Source: Galeruca laticollis (lineage: Eukaryota; Arthropoda; Insecta; Coleoptera; Chrysomelidae). Taken from it: DNA of 64,000 nucleotides. Both the position numbers and the translations under genes were made by a program. This document shows, piece by piece, positions 9,653-19,219 of this stretch. The notes under the pieces are model-generated. The model worked only from the letters and a program-made list of their open reading frames with translations. It ran no database searches and was not told the DNA's origin. The stretch lies in contig OY998175.1 of the NCBI GenBank assembly GCA_963921935.1, forward strand, positions 178,843,262-178,907,261, read 5' to 3'. Positions within the stretch are counted from its first letter, which is position 1. Every line of letters begins with the position of its first letter.

Positions 9653-10867
9653 TCACTCCTTCAAGAAATTTATTAATAAATCGTAAACTGTTCTAATATC
9701 ACTACTAAGGACGTGACTAATATTTAGAGGAAGGTTATAGTTCAGTTTCATAAGCGACTTAATTAAACATTCAGATCTAACGACGTTATTAAGGCAACCA
9801 AAAAAGATGTGATTAAGATCACAATAAGAATACTGGTTACAGTTACAGGATGATGATCTGATAATGCCAAGTTTTGCAAGGTGTGCAGGAAATCTTCCGT
9901 GATTGGTTTTAAGAATAGTTGATGAATAGAATTTGGGTGTTGTATACTTGAATATATATTCGGGAGGTTGGGGTAATGTTGGATGAATTTTAAAATACTG
10001 GTTTGTAGAGGATCTAGATGTATTTATCCACTCCTGTTTCCATTTTTTAACAATTCCATGCCTTATCGTGTTGTTTATATCTGCTGATCTGAAAATATTG
10101 CAAACCTGTCCATTTATAACTGCGTCCCTCGCTAACAGATCAGCCCTTTCGTTCCCAGTTATATTACTATGGCCCTTAACCCAAATAAATGTAACATTTA
10201 ATTCCAAAAGCATAGATTTGATACTACATAGTACAGGACAACCAATACCTCTGATAGAAGTAGATTTTATTGAATCGATAACAGATTTAGAGTCAGAAAG
10301 AATTACAGCATTACATAATTGGTTTGTAATCAACAAATTGAGGCTTTTCTGTATAGCTACAAGTTCTGCTGTATATATGCTACATATATCGGGTAATTTG
10401 TAACCATATATTAGGTCCAAAGGCTGGATAAAAAACCCACACCCTACCCCATCTTTCGTCTTAGATCCATCTGTATATATGAATATATTATTAACATAGC
10501 CTGCTAATATTGATTTCAGAATTTCTACATTGATTTTATTAGAAGTTGAATACTTGGGAATTATGACTTTTTGAATCGTAATAAAAGTTCTAAACTGCAC
10601 ACGAAATGATGGGATGATTTTGTCTTTCTTGTAGATATTAGTGTAATTCATGGTTTCAGTAAAAGCCTTCGCAAGGGGTGGTGTATTTTTCAGTTTCCAG
10701 TAACGATTTGTTAAATCTTCTGCCGCGATCTCACTCAACCTGTTGATTATGGGCGATTCTCGAAATCTAAGTTTTGTTAAATATTTTTGAGATAGATACT
10801 CCCGTCTTAATCCCAAAGGAGGTTCATTACATTCTGCCAATATAGCATAAACAGGTGTGGACTTCAT
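9653..10867 (-). pseudogene. Jockey/I-like RNase H and C-terminal domain
   Basis: The open frame of 404 codons continues ORF2 after RT. RNase H spans about residues 130-250: IYTDGSKTKDGVGCGFF (Asp), IYTAELVAIQKS (Glu), LSDSKSVIDSI (Asp) and WVKGHSNITGNERADLLAR (His and Asp). All four catalytic acidic positions are visible. RNase H removes the RNA from the RNA-DNA hybrid made by target-primed reverse transcription. The C-terminal CCHC-like tail (CNCNQYSYCDLNHIFFGC, about residues 350-367) is a common end in Jockey/I-type ORF2. The piece is well preserved, but it is out of frame with RT (10908-11672), with stops between them. Confidence 0.85.
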
Positions 10868-10907
10868 CCCACCAACACACGAACGTAAACATTTGTATTG
10901 TATGCGA

Positions 10908-11902
10908 TCAATTTTTTTTTAAATTGGAATTGGAAATGGAACCATATAAACAACATCCATAATCAATTATTGATCTCACATAAGCTCTGTAAAATAAAAT
11001 TGCAGTACTCGGTGCTGAACCCCAATTACGGTTAGTTACACATTTAATTAGGTTGTAACCTTTTTCACATTTGTTATGAATATGGTGTACATGTTTGGAC
11101 CACAGGAGTTTCGTGTCTAGTATGATACCTAAATATTTATATTCATTTACCACAGCCATTGTGCGCCCACACAGAGTTAGGCTCTCCGGTGCCCGCAGTC
11201 TATGTCTGGTAAAACACATTATGAAACATTTTTCTGTAGATAGGGTCATACCAGTTTCTTCTGTCCATTTCAACACTACTTGCATTATATTTTCGAGAGC
11301 ACAAATGCAGTCATCATATGTATTCTGGATGGAGTATATATAGAAATCATCTGCATACTGGATACAATTAGCAAGGTTATTAATCTGTGTATGTATATTG
11401 CCAGAATATAGATTGAATAAAATTGGGCTTAATACTGATCCCTGAGGTAGTCCATGATAAACGGTTCGAGGTCCGTGTAGGATATTATTGTGATCTCTAA
11501 TAAAGACTGTTCTTCCAAAGAATAACTGTAAAATACTTTGAGAAGTTCTTTTACTAAAGCCTACGTTAATCATATTTTGTTGAAGAATGTTAAAATTCAC
11601 AGAGTCATAACCTCCCTTTATATCAAGAAATAGACATACTAAGTACTTGTTCATTGAGATGTGTAACCGCATCTATTGTTCCGTAGCCTCTTCTGTAACC
11701 ATATTGTGCAAGTGGCAGAATCGAGTTTTTTTTCGATATACCATTCCAGTCTTGCTTTGATCATACGTTCAAATGTTTTTGTGATACACGACATCAAGGA
11801 TATAGGACGATAAGATGAGGGTAGGTTCCTGTCTTTGTGGTTAAGAAATGTAGGAATGTGGGCAACTAATTTATTTACTACCATCAAGTTGTGACCTACC
11901 AT
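10908..11902 (-). pseudogene. Jockey/I-like reverse transcriptase domain, frameshifted
   Basis: The upstream frame (11902-11651) holds SSYRPISLMSCITKTFERMI, RT block 1-2. After a frame change near 11660-11690 the second frame (11672-10908) has LFLDIKGGYDSVNF (motif A Asp), HGLPQGSVLSPILFNLY (motif B), IQYADDFYIYS (catalytic YADD) and EYKYLGIILD (motif E), then the thumb with the YRAYVRSIIDYGCCLYG block. RT normally primes on nicked target DNA. The palm motifs are intact, but the domain lacks its fingers N-terminus because of the internal deletion, and it cannot be translated through as it stands. Confidence 0.85.
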
Positions 11903-12203
11903 AGAATTAGCAACTTTATAACTTTTAAAAATTATTTTTACTTTGTTTCTTCCTATTAGTTTAATATCAATAATGTCTTTTTTGAATGTTTGATTATTAA
12001 AAATGTAATGACCTACTTTAACAGCAGAAATACGATATTTTTATCGCTTGGTTCAACTATGACATAGTACGGTCCGTTATCCGAACTAGAATATAAATTA
12101 TTTAGATCGTATTATCTTCCATCGATTTCCATTTGATTATCATGTTTATCTGGTGGGTTTTTCTTAAGAGGGGGTTCTCCCCCCTCCGAATTACTATTCA
12201 TTT
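11903..12203 (-). pseudogene. ORF1 (Gag-like) N-terminus fused to RT
   Basis: From ATG 12203 the minus strand reads MNSNSEGGEPPLKKNPPDKH, a typical disordered Gag-like start. It is followed, after stops near 12112 and 12018, by PYYVIVEPSDKNI and IKLIGRNKVKIIFKSYKVAN, which look like the RRM-like region of Jockey/I-clade ORF1. Near 11850 the ORF1 phrase LVAHIPTFL passes into the RT phrase without any endonuclease. In a full element this protein coats the RNA. Two premature stops make it non-functional. Confidence 0.6.
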
Positions 12204-12349
12204 TGAGGATATTAACAGTTAGCGGTTTACAATGATGTATTATGATTAGTAAACTGACAATATAAATAATGAATTTACTTACAATCGATTTGCCTATAAC
12301 ACACTACACGAGCCACGATACGTACCTGTCGAAGTGTCGAGTAGTACTG

Positions 12350-12363
12350 GATATACCGAGTGT
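12350..12363 (+). repeat. Target-site duplication of the Jockey/I-like element (5' side)
   Basis: GATATACCGAGTGT, an exact copy of 9557-9570, placed right at the element's 5' end. Confidence 0.85.
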
Positions 12364-12403
12364 TATAAATTTTAATACACAACACACTGTACCTACACCG
12401 GCA

Positions 12404-13200
12404 AATGCTTTCCCTAAACTACACTGCTAGAATATCAATAAATATCTCCAACTTATCATATTTCTCCACCTTTAGAACGATCACCATGAATTTTGATAGA
12501 AACAAACCCTCGAAAAAGTTACATTTCTACCAAAGGATCAGAAGTATAAGTTACGACAATGATCAGTTTAAACATTCTCTGACATCAAAAGTATATACCC
12601 CCCATGGATCATTCATGTACCATATATAGAAACATTTCTAACATTCTATCAGAAACATACTACCACTCCTGCCCAGATACAAAATTCCTTTAATTAATTA
12701 GTTCTCTTTCATTTACACTGATGATTCCAAAACAACTACTACAAATGCTGGAGTTAACATATGTTACGATAAAAAATGTGTTCGGCGTGTACATCACACC
12801 CGATCCATCCACTCATTAAAAAGGAATTTTGTAACTTACAACATAAAAACATCTATGGATACTATCACACATGGGAACAAAAGGCAACGAGGAAGTTGTC
12901 TCCCTAGACCGAAAATCAACCTCCACTGAAAATTAATTTACCCTGCCTTAAAAAATATCCCCACACCGATCACATATCCTCAATAAAAGAATACATATAC
13001 CAAAAATCAGCATCACCTACAAAAGAAACATTACCTTCATGTCAAAAATGTCAGACTCAACTCACAGTAAAGCATCTGTTACTGGAATGTCCAGAAAATG
13101 AAGAATGTAGAAGATGCTATAATTTAGGAAATACATACTTAGAAATCAATTCTTTTTTCAACTGGAAACGAAGTGCTATCTAATCTTAAAGTCATAAACT
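12404..13200 (+). pseudogene. Second Jockey/I-like relic: RNase H and C-terminal end
   Basis: Plus-strand fragments in shifting frames. A linker ends in PPWIIHVPYIETFLTF (about 12597-12645). The RNase H start SFIYTDDSKTTTTNAGVNIC lies at about 12708-12770. At about 13030-13190 comes the C-terminal Cys-rich tail LPSCQKCQTQLTVKHLLLECPEN. Several stops and frame changes interrupt it. It is on the opposite strand to the neighbouring element and has a different sequence, so it is an independent, older insertion. No target duplication found. Confidence 0.65.
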
Positions 13201-13323
13201 TAGTATCGAAAATCAAATGTTTCTTATTATAAATGTACCACACTATGTTGTAAATGTCTCTCCGCTGCTAACAATTCTTCGTAATTAATGTGGGGTTATA
13301 TATGTTTAAAAAAAATATCGCAT

Positions 13324-13335
13324 GTAAGTAATTCA
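13324..13335 (+). repeat. Direct repeat flanking MULE 2 (left)
   Basis: GTAAGTAATTCA, repeated exactly at 16056-16067. It is read as the target-site duplication; MULE duplications are usually 8-11 bp, so two of the 12 bp may be chance or part of the ends. Confidence 0.7.
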
Positions 13336-16055
13336 GAGCCGGATATTTTGGCGCGGCTACTTGGACGCTGCCGTTTGGGCGCCGAAGCATCTGGGCGCGA
13401 GACTAAATTAATCAATCAATTTTCTTTTTTTATTTCTGATTCTCAGTAGTGGCAATTTTAACATAGAATAATTAATATTTAATTTAAAATGTAGATTAAA
13501 AGACGAAAAAGGGTGCCACTGTATAGTATATGTTCTATCTGCGTTACCCTACTGTGGTGTGCGTAGATAATTATTTGTTGTAATGTGCGCGTTTAGATTT
13601 AAATATGGTAATCCAAAAAACGCCCCTTTGAAAGAATCTTTACATACCTACCCGATAATTCCTCTTTTGGGTTATTCCAGATAAGAGGAATTTTTAACTG
13701 TAATAAGTTTAATGAGTTTATTTAACAAAGAGATCTTTTATTGTCCTATTGGGGTCAAGAAAAATGACACACTTCAATTATTGAATTATTATTCTTCTAA
13801 TAGAATAAAGGTTTATGTTCGTTTTCATAGATAAATAAACTATATTTATGATACTTAATATAATACTATAATAATGCTATTACTATTTAGAAAAATTTTG
13901 CCCCAAGTGGACAATACATTCTCATTGTATGGTAGTTAAGTACCGGAGAATTGGCTTTCAATATTCAAAATTACCTGAAGTTTTCTGTTTGAAATCCACG
14001 TTAGTAATGTTTCGATTTTGATAGTGTAACAGTGTGAAGTTTAGTATAAACTAATAATGGAAGCATTTTCAACACGAGGCAAGCTTATATACAGTTATGC
14101 TGGATACTGCTATGTATTTGACAAGTTTAGTGCGTGTGGAATTTTGGCGCTGTGAATTTAAAAATCAAGGATGCAAATGTATTCATACCGTAGATGGTGT
14201 TATTGTAAATCAACTGCATAACCATTCTCATGATAGTAATGCAGCAATTTTGGAGAAGAAGAAGGTATGTACCGCAATGAAAATTCGTGCTACACAAACA
14301 ATGGAGCCTACATCCCAAATTATTAATTTGTGCCTCAATGAAGCAAATTTATCTCAAGCAGCACCAGCAAATCTACCCACATCCAAAGCTTTAAAAAGAT
14401 GATTCGCAGAACAAGAAAAGATATTCATGCTGCACTTCCAAATCCATTAAGAGTAGAAGATACCTGAAGAGTATAAATGGTATGATGTACGTGGAATAGC
14501 ATAAATTTTTTTATTGGCTGACAGTGGACCAGAACCTCAAAGGATATTGATTTTTGGTAGATAAAGAAACATAAACGAGGTAAGCATACTATTAAACTGT
14601 AAATAACACGAGAAGGTATAAGTGTAGTAATTTTATTAGATACTATTTGGCACCAGTGTCCGTACTAGGTCTTTTGGGGTGGAATAGTTTTTAAAATTTT
14701 CATTAATTTAATTTAATTTATTATTTTTATTTTGGTTGAATTATATTGCAATTAGAAAATATAGAATTCCATCGTTTTAGAATACTGCCACAAATTAAAT
14801 TATAAGGAATGTTAGAAAAAACAGACTCTACATCTAAGCTTATTAAAATGTGGTTGTTGGGAATAACTTCATTATTTATAAATTCAGCAAACTCAAAAGA
14901 ATTTAGAGATAAATTTTAATTTCTTCTAACAATTTCGATTTTTCTTTTCAGATTTTGCTATACTCCGATTACTGGTTCGTCGCCAGAACATTTTCCATTG
15001 CTCCACCAATGTTATCTCAAGTTTATGTGATAATGACTAAAAGATTTGGTGGAGTTCATCCTGTCGCTTACGCACTTCTCCCAAATAATCAAACCGCAAC
15101 TTATATTAAAATGATCGATCTACTCAACCGAATCTACGCCCCAGAAAACTCTCCTGTGATTTTGAACTTGCCGCCATTAACGCCTTCAAACAAGCGTTCC
15201 CAGATGCAAAAATGATGGGTTGTTTGTTCCATTTAACAAAAAACATGCGAAAGCATTTGGGAGAATTAAAGCTTCTCGAGAGATATAGTAACGAGGCGGA
15301 CTTTGCTATTCAGGCGCGCATGATAACGCTTTAGCGTTTTTGCCAACGGACCATTTGGATGAAGCTATTGACGAATTGTCAAATGTATTGGCTCCAGAGC
15401 TAGAGCCCATATTACAATGCTTTGAAGATTCGTACGTACGACGTCCGAATAGGAGGAGAAACGGACGGCGCCAAGCAATTTTCCCTCCAGAGATGTGGAC
15501 TGTGGACAGTACATGAGAGAATATTAACGAATACTGATAGGACAAACAACCACGCAGAAGCCGCACACAGAAGATTGCAAACAGAGTTGTCAATGAACCA
15601 TCCTACAATTTGGAGATTCATCGATGCTCTCACAACAGTTCAACGGGGAAAAGACGTTGCATATGAACACTTACTTGCGGGCAATGAACCCGACCCAAAG
15701 AAAAAGGCTTTAATTCATGCCGACAGAAGAATAAAAACATAGTTGAAGATTATACTAATCTTCATAACCATGTAAATAATAGAAATATTATTGAATTTTT
15801 AAGAGGAATTTCATACAATTATGAAATGATTCCATAAGGTAATATTTAATAGAATAAAGTTAATGTGTGGATTTACAAATTAAAAGTGTCTTAATAACCT
15901 GGGTTACAAATAACACAAAGGTATTATTTGATTCATTTAGCTAAGGTAGACTTGAGCTCAGCACTCAACTGTAGCTCGCGCCCAAGTGCCCAGGCGCACA
16001 AATGATCGCGCACAAGTGACTCGGCTCCCAATCGGGGAGCTAAATGTCCTAGACC
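13336..16055 (+). mobile_element. MULE transposon 2 (FLYWCH type), 2.7 kb
   Basis: It is bounded by 12-bp direct repeats. The two ends are imperfect inverted repeats built of an iterated 14-18 bp word of the form (A/T)YTTGGGCGC. Left copies lie at about 13343-13400. Right copies (inverted) lie at about 15988-16040 and end CTCGCGCCCAAGTG reading outward. Inside is one plus-strand gene (14057-15742) with a FLYWCH finger and a MULE core. Frame breaks show that this copy is dead. Confidence 0.75.
14057..15742 (+). pseudogene. MULE 2 transposase with FLYWCH finger, one intron, inactivated
   Basis: ATG 14057 opens MEAFSTRGKLIYSYAGYCYVF, then a frame change leads into the FLYWCH finger FWRCEFKNQGCKC … NQLHNHSHD (about 14145-14235). 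The linker follows (IRRTRKDIHAALPNP, then FLLADSGPEPQRILIFGR). An intron is likely at 14580-14951 (GTAAGC … TTTTCAG). The core begins WFVARTFSIAPPM, where other MULEs have WFVDGTFS, so the first catalytic Asp is replaced by Ala. Next come FGGVHPVAYALLPNNQTATY, MMGCLFHLTKNMRKHLGEL (about 15210-15270) and TNNHAEAAHRRLQ, which carries the final Glu (about 15545-15580). It ends ADRRIKT at 15742. At least four frame breaks are present. Confidence 0.82.
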
Positions 16056-16154
16056 GTAAGTAATTCAAATAAAAATAAGCGGTTTTAAAGATTAAAACTA
16101 ACTTTGCCGCACTTAAGTATTGTAATATTTTTTTCTTATTTATTTAAACAGTGA

Positions 16155-16466
16155 ATGGGTGGGATAAACACACGGTATGGCTACTTACGAATTTATTTAA
16201 ACGCTAAACTACTGACTAACACTCTCGATCATCAGATGAATTATGAAGCTGTGAAGGTGTTGGCGACTGAGTCTAATAAAACAAAAAGATCATTCTTGGA
16301 AATGGCTTTCATTTCACAAAATAACAATGTCATAAACAAAAAAACTGATATTGATCACTTCAGTGAGATCTACTCATTTTTATTGTCCTTAGATAATAAT
16401 TTTTCTCAAGTGGTGTTAAACAACCATGTTGCTCCTAACAGCACCACCCTTATTACATTAACTTAA
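16155..16466 (+). pseudogene. Penelope-like element, C-terminal end after GIY-YIG
   Basis: The open frame contains NYEAVKVLATESNKTKRSFL, EMAFISQNNNVINKKTDI and IYSFLLSLD. This is the block that follows the GIY-YIG endonuclease in several Penelope-like proteins ('..KILa.E....KRlflE...I......iN...di..l...Y..ll'). The first 25 or so codons are probably not genuine. The GIY-YIG core itself is absent. The stop at 16466 is followed within 25 bp by the paired hairpins. In a full element this protein would nick the target and reverse-transcribe from it. The family is inferred from motif memory. Confidence 0.6.
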
Positions 16467-16489
16467 TAATAATAATAGAAAACTATTTT

Positions 16490-16583
16490 TGGATGTATTG
16501 GTGTTGGTAGATACATCCAAATTACATAAATAATAATGTTAAATACTTAATCTTGAGTGTACTGGTGTTGGTAGATACACTCA
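16490..16583 (+). other. Two stem-loops with the same loop and covarying stems
   Basis: Hairpin 1 is 16490-16519 (stem TGGATGTA … TACATCCA) and hairpin 2 is 16554-16583 (stem TGAGTGTA … TACACTCA). Both enclose a loop containing TGGTGTTGGTAGA. The stems differ at two positions on each side, and pairing is kept both times. They lie in what would be the 3' UTR of the Penelope-like relic. Confidence 0.75.
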
Positions 16584-17343
16584 GATAGTATAATTATTGA
16601 AATTTGCTCAGTTATTATATTATTATTCTTCATTCCAGCTTTCAATTAAAAAACACTATATATTATTACTTTTATTATACTGTTTTCTATCTCTCTTTCT
16701 TCCTCAGTGTTAGTCATATTGAGTTTATGTTCTCTACACGCTCAAATTACAAAAATTGAGAACGTCCCCTCTCTCTCTGTCTCACACTATTTCTCTCTCT
16801 TCCTCTCTTCGAGAATGATACATCTTCTTATTAACCAATTGTTAGCCCTACAGCAGAATCCATTACTAAAGTGGTAGCATTGTCCCACAACTCACTAGAT
16901 TGACTGTTGGCAGCACTTGTTGTCTCTTGTTACATCCTTTTTGGAGGCAAACTATATTAGTTCCTTGCCGGCGTTCAACATGGTGACGTGTGAGGATGAA
17001 ATTATTTATTTTATTCTATAAAATGTTACGACATTTTCGTTTTCTGGTGTGATGCGGTTGGTTTGCTCTTCCGTTAACTCAATTCCTGTAAATCATTTCA
17101 CAATTTACGATCTGTAGTTTACGAATTTACAACTTTGTGGATTCTGACCTCACTTCGGAGGTAAGTACACACGTGGTTGTGAACTTCATTTCTATTATAC
17201 TTTATTGACCACAGTATTCAACTGTTGTTTTTCATTTTAGTCTCCCTGATGATGAGGACAAACATCCTCGAAAGCTTGGACATATTCCGCTAAGAGTATA
17301 ACTTTTCCAATTTTTGCTGCAATCCCCCAATATTAACTAGTTT
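16584..17343. other. Penelope-like 3' region, non-coding, with hammerhead-like motif
   Basis: No ORF is supported. A pyrimidine-rich tract of (TC)n character lies at about 16690-16815. The CTGATGA…GAAA motif is at 17246-17273. The region ends at a (TA)n tract that also marks the broken end of the gypsy element. Confidence 0.4.
17246..17273 (+). other. Hammerhead-core-like motif
   Basis: CTGATGA, one extra T, a 5-bp stem (GAGGA/TCCTC) with a 6-nt loop, then GAAA. This is the order of the two conserved hammerhead ribozyme boxes around helix II. Penelope-like elements are known to carry such ribozymes. The extra base next to helix II and the lack of a clear helix I/III make catalysis doubtful. 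Confidence 0.35.
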
Positions 17344-17345
17344 TA

Positions 17346-17378
<33 letters not shown>

Positions 17379-17382
17379 ATAT
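17344..17382. repeat. (TA)n-rich tract
   Basis: A (TA)n run with TTTATA interruptions at the junction between the Penelope-like region and the gypsy element. Confidence 0.9.
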
Positions 17383-19205
17383 TTTTGGAGTAGCAATATC
17401 AATCTATGCACTCTATTGGTTGCATATCGATTCTTCATCATAGCTGTAAATGCTGAATGGTCGCTTTCTAGAATGAACTTTGCTCCCAACAAGAAAAATC
17501 TAAATTTAGTTATACAGAAAACTACACTAGCCATTTCTAGTTCTGTGACTGAATATTTTTTTTCAAAATTTTTGGTTACTCTGGATATGAAACTAATTGG
17601 AACTTCAACTCCTTGTTGTACCTGTGTCAGAGCTCCAGCTAGTCTCTCACTTGATGCATCGGTACGTACGATGAAAGGTTTGTCATATTGTGGATGATAA
17701 ATTTCCTATTTCTGAGTGAAAATTTTCTTCAATTGTTCAATAGCCATATCTCTTTCTCTTGTCCATTCCCATCTAACGTTTTTTTAAGCAATTCTATCAG
17801 TGGAATTTCATATTTACTCAAATCTGGAATGAGCCTCTTGTAATAATTTAATATTCCCAAAAACCTCTTAATGTTTGGTGTTTGAAATTCTAAAATTACC
17901 TTGACTCGGTCGGGATCCATTCTAATGCCACTTGTAGTTAAAACATATCCCAAATATTTTACTTCCTGTTGATAAAATTTACATTTCTCTAAATTCAATT
18001 TTAAACCAACTAATTCCAATTCCCTCAATATTATTTCTAAATATTGTTGGTGTAAAATTTCATTTTCCGAGTATACTAAAATGTCGTCAATATAGTGCAG
18101 AGTGAATCCTTCATATTTATTTAAAATTGAGTGCAGTGTCCTCACCAGAGCTACACAAGAACTTTGCAAAACAAAGGGTACCACACAAAATTGATAGACT
18201 ACTCCATCAATCATAAATGCAGTATAAGCTCTATTTTTTTTATGTAAAGGAATAAGCCAAAAACTATGCTTTAGATCTAATTTTGAGAATACGTTTGCCT
18301 TAGTTATCCTGCCAAATATTCCCTCTATATTCATAGGGCTTTCATATTGTTTTTTTTGTGTAGGTATTAATATTTCTAGCATCCAAACATATCCGTATCT
18401 CTCCATTCTTCTTCCTTACGCATATAACTGCACTTATGTATGGTGAGTCACATCGTTCAATAATTCCTTCTGCTAGCATTTTGTCCAGTTCTTCATACAC
18501 CTCATTTTTAATTTTATATGGTATAGGGTATGTTTTCGCTTTAAAATTCTTTACTTCACTACTCATCTCTAATTTATGCACATACTCCTTAGCTACACAT
18601 ACTTCTTCATTAAATAACCGCTTATGCTTTCCAAGTAAAGTTTTAATTTGTTGTTCTTGTTCTGTTGTCCCCAAATGCTTATATTCTTCCCATTGTAAAC
18701 CTTGAATTTGATTTAGCCAACGAATTTTTTGTGTTTCTACATTTTTCTTATTGCTATTAATAAACGGAATCCTGTCCTATTTACATTATAGACATTGATT
18801 TTTGTAATTAATAATCATTTCGTGATTATTCATTTCGTTAGCCCCTAATACTATGTCAAAATTAAGATTTTCTACTACTAACATTTGTGATTTATATTTG
18901 TTAATTCCAATTTGTAATTCAGCAATAAAAGTACTTCTTATCTCATACAGTTTTTTATTGTTCGCTCCCACTAATGATATTTTATTAGTTTTTACCATCA
19001 TAATATCGTTTCCTTCTAAATTTTCAATAATATTTTTATTTATCAATGTAACCTCAAAACCTGTATCCAGAAGAATATTACATGAAATATTTTGTATTTT
19101 TCCTTTAACAAAGATTAACTTTAGATTTTCATTGTCAATACTATCCCCATTTTCATCAATAAATTCCCTTGGATGCTCATATTTAGAAGAATAAATGATA
19201 TTATG
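17383..19205 (-). pseudogene. Gypsy Pol: protease, RT, partial RNase H
   Basis: Protease: NILLDTGFEVTLIN (DTG motif, about 19085-19045) to IVLGANEMN, then a stop at 18786. RT: fingers SPYISAVICVRKKNGEIRIC (about 18450-18395). A frameshift at an A8 run near 18350 precedes VFSKLDLKHSFWLIPL (motif A Asp), IDDILVYS (YIDD catalytic pair, about 18090) and KYLGYVLT. The LPFG-type block is changed to VVPFVLQSS. A second shift precedes RNase H: FIVRTDASSERLAGAL (Asp), YSVTELEMA (Glu) and FILESDHSAF (Asp). The product would copy the RNA into cDNA in the virus-like particle. The stop and two frameshifts make it inactive. The Pol frame opens only about 12 nt before the Gag stop, in the -1 frame. Confidence 0.85.
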
Positions 19206-19219
19206 GACATGGAAGCGAT

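Larger units (their letters stand above)
9571..12349 (-). mobile_element. Jockey/I-like non-LTR retrotransposon with an internal deletion, 2.8 kb
   Basis: The element runs 5' to 3' on the minus strand between identical 14-bp direct repeats. The 5' end begins CAGTACTACTCG, a plausible CAGT initiator, and keeps an ORF1 start at 12203. The RT and RNase H domains and a (CA)n tail are at the 3' end. The rest of ORF1, the whole endonuclease and the first part of RT are missing: ORF1 sequence passes directly into the RT block SSYRPISL at about 11820. So the copy is deleted internally rather than truncated at the 5' end. Confidence 0.8.

Noticed and set aside
10068..10403. Plus-strand 111-codon ORF
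   Set aside because: Antisense shadow of the RNase H domain.
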